DNA of 27,782 bases. It comes from Pseudomonadota bacterium (GTDB lineage Bacteria; Pseudomonadota; Alphaproteobacteria; Rhodospirillales; Magnetospirillaceae). The position numbers were made by a program, and so were the translations under genes. The stretch covers positions 1 to 27,782 of the forward strand of contig JAFAAW010000130.1 of the NCBI GenBank assembly GCA_023426365.1. Direction: 5' to 3'. Each line of letters opens with the position of its first letter. The stretch's first letter is position 1. Below are positions 7,658-16,500 of the stretch, in pieces. A model generated the notes under the pieces. The model did not search any database. It was not told the DNA's origin and worked only from the letters and a program-made list of their open reading frames with translations.

Positions 7658-9730
7658 GCGGAGAGCCAGGCTTTCCGGTTGGGCACGCACGTGCAAGGTG
7701 CCCCGGCGCATCTCGGTCGGCGCCACGCCGTCATCCACCGTTACAAGCACGCGGTAGATCGAACGTTCGGGCCTAAGACGCCGCTCGCCGTCTCGGCGCA
7801 CGGCGATGCCCCCTCCCTGGTCAGAAGCCAACATTGGATGATCGAGGACCGGGCGATTGGCCGTATCCACCCTGGCGACCTGCCCCAAGCGCACACGCCC
7901 GAGCGCATCGTCCGGATAGAAGCGGGCATCGGCTCCCTGTCCAAGACGCGGCAAATCGCCCTGCCCCGCGTAAGCAATGATGCGTGCCGTCGAGCGGCCA
8001 ACCACGCGAAGCAGCGGCAGGCGCCGATCGACCCACAGACCGGGGCGCAGGCCAGGCAGCAGGTCGGCGACCTCGCCATCGACCGTAGAGGTCAAAGTCA
8101 TGCGCTCCTGCCGCGCCACATAGCCCGCTTCTTCGGCCATCAGCTTGTCCAAATCGGCCATGAGGAGGGGCACGCTGGACCGCGCCTCACTATCGGTGAC
8201 CGCCCGGGCCAGGGTGAGGCGGTTAAGGGCAATGCGCTGGCGAACAAGGTCCAATTGCAGGCCGAGATCCGGCGCCTCCAGCACCATCAGTGGCTGCCCC
8301 GCCGTAACCGTGTGCCCGGGAACCACAAGCACGGCGGCGACGCGGGCCGGTTCGGGCGCGCGGAGTTCGAAACTGCGTTCGGCCTCGATCACCGCCGGCA
8401 GCGACACGCTCGACCGCCAGGGCACGAACAGCGCTGCCAGGGCCAGCAAGACGCCGCCGACCGCCCCGAGGGAGCGGCGCGAGCGCCGCAACTCATGGCG
8501 GCGTTGCCACCATACCCTCATCTCGGCAGTCACCGGTTTGGCGACGAACCAACCAATCTCGATGGCGAACAGCAGGATGCCGACCAATTTGATAAAGAAG
8601 TGATAGACCAGCAGCGCGATGCCCAGGAACAAAACCAGCCGATAGGCCCAGGTTGCCCAGGCGTAGGCGACGAGCAGACGCCGCCGCCGGCCCGGCAGGG
8701 CTTCGGGCGGCGGATCGCCGAGGGCGAACAGCAGTTCGCGCAACGCCCACCGCCCCAGGGCAAAGGCGCGCGGCTGCAGATTGGGCTCGTCCAACCAGTC
8801 GCCCAGCAGGTAATAGCCGTCGAAGCGCATGAACGGGTTCAGGTTGACGGCCAGGGACGTGGTCCAGCCGGCGGTAGCCAGGAAAAACGCCGCCGACCGC
8901 ACCGGCCCTTCATCCAGAAACACCCACAACAGGGCGGCCAACACGCCGACACAGAGCTCCGCCGCCATGCCGGCGGCGCCGATGGCCAGGCGGTGCCGCC
9001 GGTCGGTCAGCCGCCAAGCGTCCGAGGTGTCGGTATAGAGCACCGGCCACAAGACCAGGAAGGCCACGCCCATGGTTGGCACCCGGCACCCGAAACGGTG
9101 GGCGGTATAGGCATGCCCCATTTCGTGCATGACCTTCGACGCCGCCAGCGCCAGCCCCATATAGGCAAGCCCCTCCAGATTGGCGAAACGGGTGAAGGTG
9201 GTCCGGAAGGCATCCCACTGGCGCGCCACCAGCACCAGCGCCAGCGCGGCCAGCAACGGCAACAGGATCGCGGCAGTGCGCGAAAACAACGGCCGGACCA
9301 CGGGCCAGCTGGCCGCGAGGAAACGCTCGGGTCTGACCAGCGGAATTCGGAAAAAGAGATAGTTGTGCAGCAGCCATTTGCTCCAGTGCTGGCGCATGCC
9401 CTCGGCCTGCCGCATCCATGTCTCGCGGTCGGCCGCCCCCATGTCCACCAGCGCATTGGCGCGCAGGAAATTCACGAGCTCCTCAACCTCGCGGATGCCC
9501 GGCGACAGAGGCGTCTCGGCCGCGACCCGCTCGCATAGTGCCTGGGCGGTGCCGCACCGCCAGCGCGCCAGCATTTCGAAGGCCAGCCAGCTCAGCCGGT
9601 GATAGCGGCCGCGAACGGGATCGTGGATTGTCCATGTGGGGGAGCCATCGCGCGCAGCAGGCCCGGGCAAGAGCCGCAAATCCTCGCGCAGCCGCGGCAA
9701 TGGCGGGAGGTTTTCCTGGGTGGGGATCAC
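7610..9730 (-). CDS. PqqD-like / M50 peptidase / HlyD-like fusion membrane protein
   Basis: This is a 706-residue polytopic inner-membrane protein with three fused parts. Residues about 10-97 resemble a PqqD-type winged helix (WTIHDPVRGRYHRLS...LVNFLRANALV), a fold that binds peptide leaders in RiPP pathways. Residues about 150-400 form a site-2-protease (M50) type membrane domain with the zinc motif HEMGH (202-206) and the third-ligand motif NPFMRFDG (298-305), so the catalytic residues look complete. After a further transmembrane segment (about 420-437), residues 440-690 form a HlyD-like barrel-sandwich adaptor (PARVAAVLVVPGHTVTAGQPLMVLEAPD and DGEVADLLPGLRPGLWV). It is the last gene of a five-gene operon; its GTG start overlaps the upstream stop as GTGA. 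Processing or guiding of the operon's large repeat protein is inferred. Its 3' end overlaps the convergent kinase by 48 bases. Confidence 0.88.
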   Translation of the reverse strand: MIPTQENLPPLPRLREDLRLLPGPAARDGSPTWTIHDPVRGRYHRLSWLAFEMLARWRCGTAQALCERVAAETPLSPGIREVEELVNFLRANALVDMGAADRETWMRQAEGMRQHWSKWLLHNYLFFRIPLVRPERFLAASWPVVRPLFSRTAAILLPLLAALALVLVARQWDAFRTTFTRFANLEGLAYMGLALAASKVMHEMGHAYTAHRFGCRVPTMGVAFLVLWPVLYTDTSDAWRLTDRRHRLAIGAAGMAAELCVGVLAALLWVFLDEGPVRSAAFFLATAGWTTSLAVNLNPFMRFDGYYLLGDWLDEPNLQPRAFALGRWALRELLFALGDPPPEALPGRRRRLLVAYAWATWAYRLVLFLGIALLVYHFFIKLVGILLFAIEIGWFVAKPVTAEMRVWWQRRHELRRSRRSLGAVGGVLLALAALFVPWRSSVSLPAVIEAERSFELRAPEPARVAAVLVVPGHTVTAGQPLMVLEAPDLGLQLDLVRQRIALNRLTLARAVTDSEARSSVPLLMADLDKLMAEEAGYVARQERMTLTSTVDGEVADLLPGLRPGLWVDRRLPLLRVVGRSTARIIAYAGQGDLPRLGQGADARFYPDDALGRVRLGQVARVDTANRPVLDHPMLASDQGGGIAVRRDGERRLRPERSIYRVLVTVDDGVAPTEMRRGTLHVRAQPESLALRLWQAIARVLIRESGF

Positions 9731-11082
9731 AGGCCTACCATCTGGCGCACGGTGGCGATCGGCCGACGCAGCAGGGTGAAGGCGAATGGCGCGTAGGTGC
9801 CGTAAAGCTTGGCCGTGCCCTGCAACCCGAGACGGGGGACGGCCTTATCTTCGCGAAAAGCCGCCTGAAGGCGATAGGACAGCACGCCCTCGGGCGTCAA
9901 CTCGGCGTCATAGCTGGTGCGGCGCAGGATTGCCGCGACCGGGTTCAGCGGATCCACCGCCAGGAACAGCCGCACGTCGCTGCCGACCTCCAGCCCGATG
10001 GCATCGGAAACTGGAAGCCAGGCACGCATTTCGGTATGGGCCGGGTCGGCCACTACCATGACCCGCTCGCCCACCGCCACCGGCCGCCCCACCCACTGGT
10101 CGGCGTCGGCGAAGACCGCGATTCCCGCCGCCGGTGCTCTGACCACCCCGCGTGCGAGCAATTCGTCGGCATAGGACAATTCCGATTGCCTCAAAGCCAC
10201 GGCGGCCAATTTCACCGCCACCTCGCCCTTGTGGGTATCGTCACGGAAGGCCGCCTGCTGGGCCTGGCGCAATTCAGCCTCGGCCACCGCCAGCTGCCGG
10301 GCGGCCACATCGCGGCGCGCCCGCAGGGGGGCATCTTCGAAACGGAACAGTGGAGCGCCCTGGGTCACCAGTTGATTGGGCTCCACCAACATGGCCTCGA
10401 TGACGCCTTCCAGGGGCGCTGCCACAAGCCAGGGATCGCGGGGCACCACCTCGGCCGGGGCGAGCGCCGATTGCCGCACCGGAAACGCCAGAACCAGCAG
10501 TACCGCCGCTGCCGCCGTCCACAAGACGCGACGGCGCCCATGCCGCCGGACCGCCGTGCGAAGACTGCCGGAGGGCGGTCGCAACCCGCGCCAGGCATGG
10601 GCATAGGCATCGCCCAGCCGATCGAGCAGGACCAACTCGGCGGTAGAGAATGGGTGGTCGCGCAGGAGGATCAGGCCGCCCAGCATGGCTCCGCCGGGAG
10701 CAACCAGCGGCTGCCACAACGCCTCGGGCGGCCACCACGTATTCCATTCGGCACGCAGCGCCTCCGGCAGGACCGCAGCATCGAGGCGCACACCGCTCGG
10801 CTGACCGGCCGCAGCCTTGTCTTGGTCGGGCGACCAGGTCGTCAGAACGCGCGACAGCCATTGCATCAGGGGGGCTTCAGGGTCGATGACCGGCACATTC
10901 GAGACGGCCTCGACGGCATAACGGCCGGGCCCATCCATCCGCACCAGCACGGCCTGGCGATAGGGCAATAACTGGTGTGTCCGATTGACCAGGACGAAGC
11001 GCAGCGCGTCCTCGTTCAACGCGTGACGCGCTTCGCGCTCAAGCTGCAGAAGGGTCGGGTAGATGCCGTTCGCTGCGGTCAT
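9727..11082 (-). CDS. HlyD-family adaptor with N-terminal GAF-like domain
   Basis: This is a 451-residue inner-membrane adaptor. Residues about 8-165 look like a cytoplasmic GAF-type domain (LLQLEREARHAL...FVLVNRTHQLLPYRQAVLVRMD...LGGLILLRDHPFSTAELVLLDRLGDAYAHAW). A basic stretch (TAVRRHGRRR) and one transmembrane helix (about 186-201) follow. The periplasmic part has the two lipoyl-like halves (WLVAAPLEGVIEAMLVEPNQLVTQGAPLFRFED and GVVRAPAAGIAVFADADQWVGRPVAVGERVMVV) around a coiled-coil hairpin (about 250-300), then beta-barrel segments. It probably joins the inner-membrane component to the outer-membrane channel. The GAF-like domain is an unusual addition that could couple export to a cytoplasmic signal, though its ligand is unknown. 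The start ATG overlaps the upstream stop (ATGA), and its own stop overlaps the M50 gene start. Confidence 0.87.
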   Translation of the reverse strand: MTAANGIYPTLLQLEREARHALNEDALRFVLVNRTHQLLPYRQAVLVRMDGPGRYAVEAVSNVPVIDPEAPLMQWLSRVLTTWSPDQDKAAAGQPSGVRLDAAVLPEALRAEWNTWWPPEALWQPLVAPGGAMLGGLILLRDHPFSTAELVLLDRLGDAYAHAWRGLRPPSGSLRTAVRRHGRRRVLWTAAAAVLLVLAFPVRQSALAPAEVVPRDPWLVAAPLEGVIEAMLVEPNQLVTQGAPLFRFEDAPLRARRDVAARQLAVAEAELRQAQQAAFRDDTHKGEVAVKLAAVALRQSELSYADELLARGVVRAPAAGIAVFADADQWVGRPVAVGERVMVVADPAHTEMRAWLPVSDAIGLEVGSDVRLFLAVDPLNPVAAILRRTSYDAELTPEGVLSYRLQAAFREDKAVPRLGLQGTAKLYGTYAPFAFTLLRRPIATVRQMVGL

Positions 11083-11807
11083 GGCTTGCTGAAGCGTGCC
11101 GCACCGCTCATCCCGGCCACCAGAGCCGGCGCCGGATCGCTCAAGGCGGCATGCACGGTCACCGATTGGCTGACCGGGTCAACGCGCGCGCCCAGGCGGG
11201 TCAGCTTGGCGGGATGGGAAGTTCCCGTTTCATCGACGGTAACGGTCAACGCCTGCCCCACTTTCAGCCAGCCGAGCCACGAGGATGGAACGATGACCTC
11301 CAATTCCAGCGCCGTGTCGTCAACGATCTCGATCAACTGGCGGCCGGCCTCGACGCTTTCATGCGGCTTGGCGTGCTCGCGCACCACACGGCCGGCCCAG
11401 GGCGCGGTCATCCGGCAGCGATCCACCATGACGGCGGCCCCCTCGACCGTCGAACGTGCCTCCTGTGCCTCGGCGCGCGATATGGCGAGGTCGAGGTCGC
11501 CGATGGAGTTCAGCTTGCGCATCTGCTCGTTGGAAGCCAGACGGGACTGGACGGCGGCCAGTCGCCCCTGCACCTCGCCCAGGCGGGCCTGATACAGGCG
11601 ACAGTCGAATTCCACCAGCACGGCCCCTTTGTTGAAACGGTTGCCGGCCCGCACCGGCATGGCAGCGATACGGCCGGCGATCTCGGCGGACAGGACCGCC
11701 TCGCGCGACGGCACCAGAAGCCCACGCGCGGTCAATTCCGCCGCCTGCACGCCAGCCGGGAGCAGCAGGCCAAGGATGACGGCCGCCGCGAGCGCCAGCC
11801 GCGTCAC
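11079..11807 (-). CDS. Short HlyD/RND-type periplasmic adaptor
   Basis: This encodes a 242-residue periplasmic adaptor, short for the membrane-fusion protein family, which usually exceeds 330 residues. I start at GTG 11807 because GGAGGGGG lies just upstream and the GTGA overlaps the preceding stop; a TTG at 11852 is open but unconvincing. The start gives a clean signal peptide (VTRLALAAAVILGLLLPAGVQA, cleaved before AEL; listed in two parts as TRLALAAAV and ILGLLLPAGVQA). Next come a first lipoyl half (REAVLSAEIAGRIAAMPV), a short coiled-coil hairpin (about residues 65-110), a second half (CRMTAPWAGRVVREHAKPHESVEAG) and barrel segments ending GMSGAARF. It has no membrane anchor after cleavage. 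The operon also encodes two other adaptor-like barrels, so this one may form part of a mixed adaptor ring. Confidence 0.88.
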   Translation of the reverse strand: MTRLALAAAVILGLLLPAGVQAAELTARGLLVPSREAVLSAEIAGRIAAMPVRAGNRFNKGAVLVEFDCRLYQARLGEVQGRLAAVQSRLASNEQMRKLNSIGDLDLAISRAEAQEARSTVEGAAVMVDRCRMTAPWAGRVVREHAKPHESVEAGRQLIEIVDDTALELEVIVPSSWLGWLKVGQALTVTVDETGTSHPAKLTRLGARVDPVSQSVTVHAALSDPAPALVAGMSGAARFSKP

Positions 11808-13534
11808 TCGCCCCCTCCGGTCTGTGCCGACGGGATTGACCAGGCGAACCAATCCTTGGCCGGCCAGGAAACCTGCTGAGGTTCGCCGCCGGGGGGGTGG
11901 GGCTCGGCCCGGCTTTCCGCCACGGGCGCGGGCACCAATTCAGGTATGTCACCCTTGCCCCAACGTTCGAAGGTGCGTCCCACGGCGGTCGCAACCGCCG
12001 CAACGTTAGAAGATTCGATGGTTTCGGGAAGGGCGTCGGCACCGATGGTGGCGAACATCCGTCCCCAGGCCGCCTGCATGTCGGCGTAAGACATGTCGCG
12101 CCGCAGCTCGGCCAGGACCGCCCCCACCCGGCCACGCACCACGGCGCGGCGGCTTTGCTGTTGGGCGGCAGCGCCGGCATCGAGCTGATCGCGCATGCGC
12201 CCTTCCACCTCGGCCAGACGGTCGGCCAGTCGATAATCCTCGACCGCCGTGCGGAACGTCAGGTCGGCCACCTTCATCTGGCTCAGCACGGCCATGGACA
12301 GGGCATGGCGGCGGACTTGCGCCAGTTGTTCCTGGCTTTCCGCCAGTTCCAAAGCGCGCGGCCCGCTCAGCACGTTCAGCAAGTTCCAGGTCAACTCGAC
12401 GCCACCCGTGGCCCAGGTATCGTTGAGCAGGTAGCGGTTGCTGGAGTAATCGAGCGAGCTGGTCAGCTCCAGGCCCGGCAGCATACGCAGCAGGGCGACC
12501 CAGCTTTCGTTCTCGGCGACGCGCAGCTGATAGGCCTCGCCCCGCACCTCGGAGCGGTTGGCCAGGGCGGCCCGCTCAAGCGCGTCGGGGGCGCCCGGCA
12601 GGCTCGGCACCTCGCGCGGCGTCGGCGCCTGGGCGGCAGCTATGGTGAAGGGCGTACCCGGACGCAGATTCATCAGCGTCGCCAGTTCGGTCTTGGCCTG
12701 CAGCATCTGGCCGCGCAGGGCTTTGAGCTGGCGCTCGGATTCAAGCATCGACCGCTGGTAGTCGAGGGATTCGATCTGCGGTCCGACCTTCTGGACCACC
12801 GCCCTCTCGGCATCGGCCACCGCTCCCTGCACGTCGGCCAGCAGGGGCTCCAGCCGGGCCAACGCCCGATCGGCCGCCGCGGCCCGCCAATAGGCGGCGC
12901 GCACGTCCTGCACCACGTTCTGCACCACCTGGCGTCGCCGCTCCGAGACGATGAGCGCCTGGTCGGCCTGTTGCCGCGTACGGATGTAGCCAATGCCGAA
13001 ATCCAGCACGTTCCAGCTTGTCACCAGCCTGGCGGTGCCGTAAGAGCGTTCGCTCGACGTCGTGTATTCGTCGCTGACGCTTCCGGCGCGGGGGCCGCTC
13101 AGCGTCTGATTGACCGAGGTGTCGTAGTTGGAACGGGCGGTGTAGCCGGCCGACGCCGCAAGACTGGGCAGCAGCGACATTTCAGCAAGATCGAGCTGGC
13201 GGCGCGAGACCGCTTCCTCCATCAGCTTGAGGCGCCGGTCCAGATTGTACTTGAGCGCCCGCGCCACCGCTTCCTCGAGGGTGACGGGGCCGGCCAGCGG
13301 TTCCTGTTCCCGGAACATCGAGGCAAGGTCAGCAGCCGCACGGGCTTCGTGCTCGGCCTGGCTGTACGGCGTCGGTGTGGCACAGGCGGACAGCGCCAGA
13401 GCGCCCAGCACGGCGACACTCGCCCCGATCAGACGGGTACGCCGCGAACGCGAAACCCGGACTGACGCCGCCTTGCCGATGTCGAATGAAGTCACTCTCG
13501 TCCCCCTCCCCCGAATAATTTCTTTCTGCGTCAT
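11804..13534 (-). CDS. TolC-family outer-membrane channel lipoprotein
   Basis: This is a 576-residue outer-membrane efflux or secretion channel. The N-terminus has a basic region and a lipobox (ALSACATP, Cys51), as in OprM-like lipidated TolC homologues. The body holds two outer-membrane-efflux repeats with long amphipathic helices (for example DLAEMSLLPSLAASAGYTAR, ATLMNLRPG and the RSEVRGEAYQLRVAENE segment), which would form the periplasmic tunnel, and strand segments such as SSLDYSSNRYLL. A proline-rich tail follows residue 540. The ATG start overlaps the stop of the upstream repeat-protein gene as ATGA; GTG 13495 has a better purine-rich ribosome-binding site and keeps the lipobox, so it is a real alternative. 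It is the presumed exit channel of this operon. The specific substrate is inferred from the gene neighbourhood. Confidence 0.92.
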   Translation of the reverse strand: MTQKEIIRGRGTRVTSFDIGKAASVRVSRSRRTRLIGASVAVLGALALSACATPTPYSQAEHEARAAADLASMFREQEPLAGPVTLEEAVARALKYNLDRRLKLMEEAVSRRQLDLAEMSLLPSLAASAGYTARSNYDTSVNQTLSGPRAGSVSDEYTTSSERSYGTARLVTSWNVLDFGIGYIRTRQQADQALIVSERRRQVVQNVVQDVRAAYWRAAAADRALARLEPLLADVQGAVADAERAVVQKVGPQIESLDYQRSMLESERQLKALRGQMLQAKTELATLMNLRPGTPFTIAAAQAPTPREVPSLPGAPDALERAALANRSEVRGEAYQLRVAENESWVALLRMLPGLELTSSLDYSSNRYLLNDTWATGGVELTWNLLNVLSGPRALELAESQEQLAQVRRHALSMAVLSQMKVADLTFRTAVEDYRLADRLAEVEGRMRDQLDAGAAAQQQSRRAVVRGRVGAVLAELRRDMSYADMQAAWGRMFATIGADALPETIESSNVAAVATAVGRTFERWGKGDIPELVPAPVAESRAEPHPPGGEPQQVSWPAKDWFAWSIPSAQTGGGE

Positions 13535-16500
13535 GCCGCAGTGCCCGCCGCTTCCAGCCGCCCCACCGAGGCGGCCAGCACATCGGCCTCGATGGCGAAG
13601 CGCGCCAAGGACGCCCCCAATTGGGCGGTGAAAGCGGCAGCCCCCCGCTGTGCCGTGGGCGTGGGGTCCTCCACGGCATCCCCCTCGCTGTCCGCCCTGG
13701 TAGCTTCGATGGCGTCCTCGATGGCCGCCCGCATCCCCTCGGGCCGGTCGAAGGAACGCGGGGCGAACCTGTCGAAGGTTGCGATCCCGCGCCGGACGGG
13801 CGGCTCGGACGGCGTGGATGAGAGGCTTTCGCGCTGAGTGACACCCAGGCCCAAGCCACCGCGCACCGGCATGTCGGACTCGGCGGGAGCGGAGGCCAGG
13901 AGCGTGGCCAGATCGAGTTCGGCGCCGACGCGCCCCGGAACACTGAAGAACGAATTATTCAGACCGTCCCCCATCATGCCGGCGAAGGGATTGCCGGCGC
14001 GGTTCGATACCGGTGCGACCGGATCGGCAGCCGTTGGCGTTCCCAGCGGCCGAACCACGGTGGCGGCCGTGGCTGTGGTGGTGTGGCCATCCGAGGCCCG
14101 GAAGGTAAGGCTAGCTTCCCCAACCTTTCGTTCATCGGCGTTGAAGCGCACCAAGGTTCCCGCATCCAGGCGGAGTGGGCTTTGGCCCACATCCCCGATC
14201 ACCGACCAATTGTGGCCGCCATCGGTAGAGTATTCCCAGGCGCCCTGGCCGGACCACCCGGTGACGAGCAGGCTGACCGGATCGCCATCCACCTCGCGCC
14301 CCCCGGCAAGGGTGAAAAGCTGTTCCACGCTTTGCGTCGGCGGGGGCTGGTCGAACCCCTGGGCGGGCAGCCGGACGCTGCCGTGGCCGAGGATGGGCGC
14401 ATCGTCGGCCGGCGTCACGTTGATGTTGAGCGTCAAATCGGCGCTGAGCGGCGGCGCGGACCGCCCGGCCTCCGCGAGAGTGAGCGAGATGGCGACGGCT
14501 CCGTTCATGTCGGCATCGGGAGTCCAGGTCAGGCGCCGTTCGGAAATTGCCGTACGCAGGTCACCGACCGCGCCAGTCAACGTCAGGGCGCCCGGCGTGC
14601 CGCCGACGACGATGTTCACCCCATCGGGCATGGCAAAGCTGAAACGGCCGGAGGGCGCCGTGAGGGTCAGCGTAACTAGGTCGGTGTCCTCGTCGTCATA
14701 CAGCCTGAGGCGAAACAGATCCAGGGGCGTATCTTCCGCCGTGGAGGTCGGCTGCCCGAACGGCAGCATCGTCGGAGCGAAGTTCTTTTCGAGGACGGTC
14801 TGCTGCAGGGTCGCCGTCTGCTCGGAAAAGGCCGTCGAGCCGCCGATAGCCGAAGGCGCGGACAGGTCCACATAGGCGCCCGAACTCCCACCGGTCGTGC
14901 CGTCCCAGGCACGCACTGTCAGGGTCGCCGTCGCCGCAGTGCTGTTGTCGACACGGATCAGAACGTTCCGGCCAAGCAGAAGGGCATTGTTGGCACGCGG
15001 CCCGCCCGGCTCGATGTATCTCCAGTCCACGCCATTGGTGGAGTATAGCCAGTATGCCCCGGCCGAACCGATGACGGCGATTCCCCCCAAGTCGCCGTCG
15101 GCATCGGAATATCCAAGTTGATCGAGAATGGACTGCACCGTCCGCACCTGAACGGAGTCGTACTCCTCCACCGTTGGCAGGGTGAGTGTCGTTCCCGGGG
15201 TGATGCTCGGCGCATCGTTCACCCCGGCAACGTCGACGGTGACGGTGTGGACATCACTGACTGCCTGGTTCTGTCCGCTGCCGGCTGCCACCGTGATGGA
15301 AATCGAACGCGTTCCCTCCACCGGAGCCTCCCCGGTGGCGTGGAAGGCGACCTGGGCGAGCAACCGGCTGGCATCGGCGGCCGTGGCCCCGGCCGACAGG
15401 GTCAGCACCAGCGCCTGAGTGCCTGCCCCGGCCTGGGTGATGCGGGCAATCTCGACGCCATTGTAGCTGATGACAGAGCCGGCGACGGTAAGGCCGCCCC
15501 CCTGAAGCACGGTCAGGAGGTCGCCCGCCTGTCCATTGGTGATCTTGACCGTTATCACGCCCGCTTCGAAGTCGGCGGATGCTCCCGCCGTTACGACGGT
15601 GGTGTTGCCGCCTTGCAGCCGCACGGCATCGCCGTTCTCCACGTAGGTGGAATGCGCGCCGTCCAACCCCGCGACAATCGGCGGAAGCGACTGCGTCTGC
15701 AGCGTGAAACTGACAGTGGTCGAGGCTTGATTCGAACCGCTGCTGTCACTCAGCGACAATACATAGCCGCGGCTTTCATAAGGAGCAGAGGATGAATACT
15801 GAAGGTCACGGAGAAAAGTCTGCACCGCCTGCGGCGTCGCTCGGCTGTCCATCTCGATGGTCAGGATGCCACCGGATTGACCGGACGCCGTAACAGTCCC
15901 AATGCCCACGTCCTGCCCGACGCTGAAGGGCGACGAGCCCATGCCCCAGCTTCCGGCATAGGCCTGGTCCGGCGAGATGGTCAGCTCACCACCGGAGAAA
16001 TCGGCGGGATTGTCCAGATCGCTGACCGTCACCCCATCCAAGAGCGGAATGTTTGAGAACGGTCCGGAGACCCGGCCAGGCTCTGCGGCAATGCCGCCCA
16101 CCACCGGCGCGTCGTTGACCGGATCGATGACCAGAGCGACCGTTTGCGTCACTTGCGACCGCGGATATGGATGGTCGATCAAATGGATCGTCAGGCTGTC
16201 GCTGGTCGCCGTGTCGCTGGTGCTGGTATAGGCCAGGTTGGCCAGCGCCGTGTTCAACTGCGCCATCGTGCCGCGCAGGGTAATGCTGCCGGTGCCGAGA
16301 GCACCTTCCTCTATGGTGGCTCCGCCCAGATTGGAAATGTCCAGCACACCCGCCCCCACCGACAGGCTCAACGTCATGGGGACGTCGAAATTATCGACAT
16401 CGTGTATGGCGATGCCCGTAACGGCACAGCGCACCTGTTCGGTAACCGTGCTCGATCCCGGTGCCGACAGGCTCGCCGGATCGTTCTCTCCCACGACGGT

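Noticed and set aside
7679..9538. 619-residue open frame on the plus strand opposite the M50 gene
   Set aside because: It is rich in Gln, His, Arg and Pro with no family motif, and lies antisense to a gene with clear HEMGH and NPxxxxDG motifs. This is a common effect of GC-rich codon use.
9418..10971. 517-residue plus-strand open frame
   Set aside because: Antisense to the GAF-adaptor and the M50 gene; composition is biased and no domain is visible.
11897..13465. 522-residue plus-strand open frame opposite the TolC-type gene
   Set aside because: Low-complexity composition, no recognisable domain, and full overlap with a well-supported minus-strand gene.
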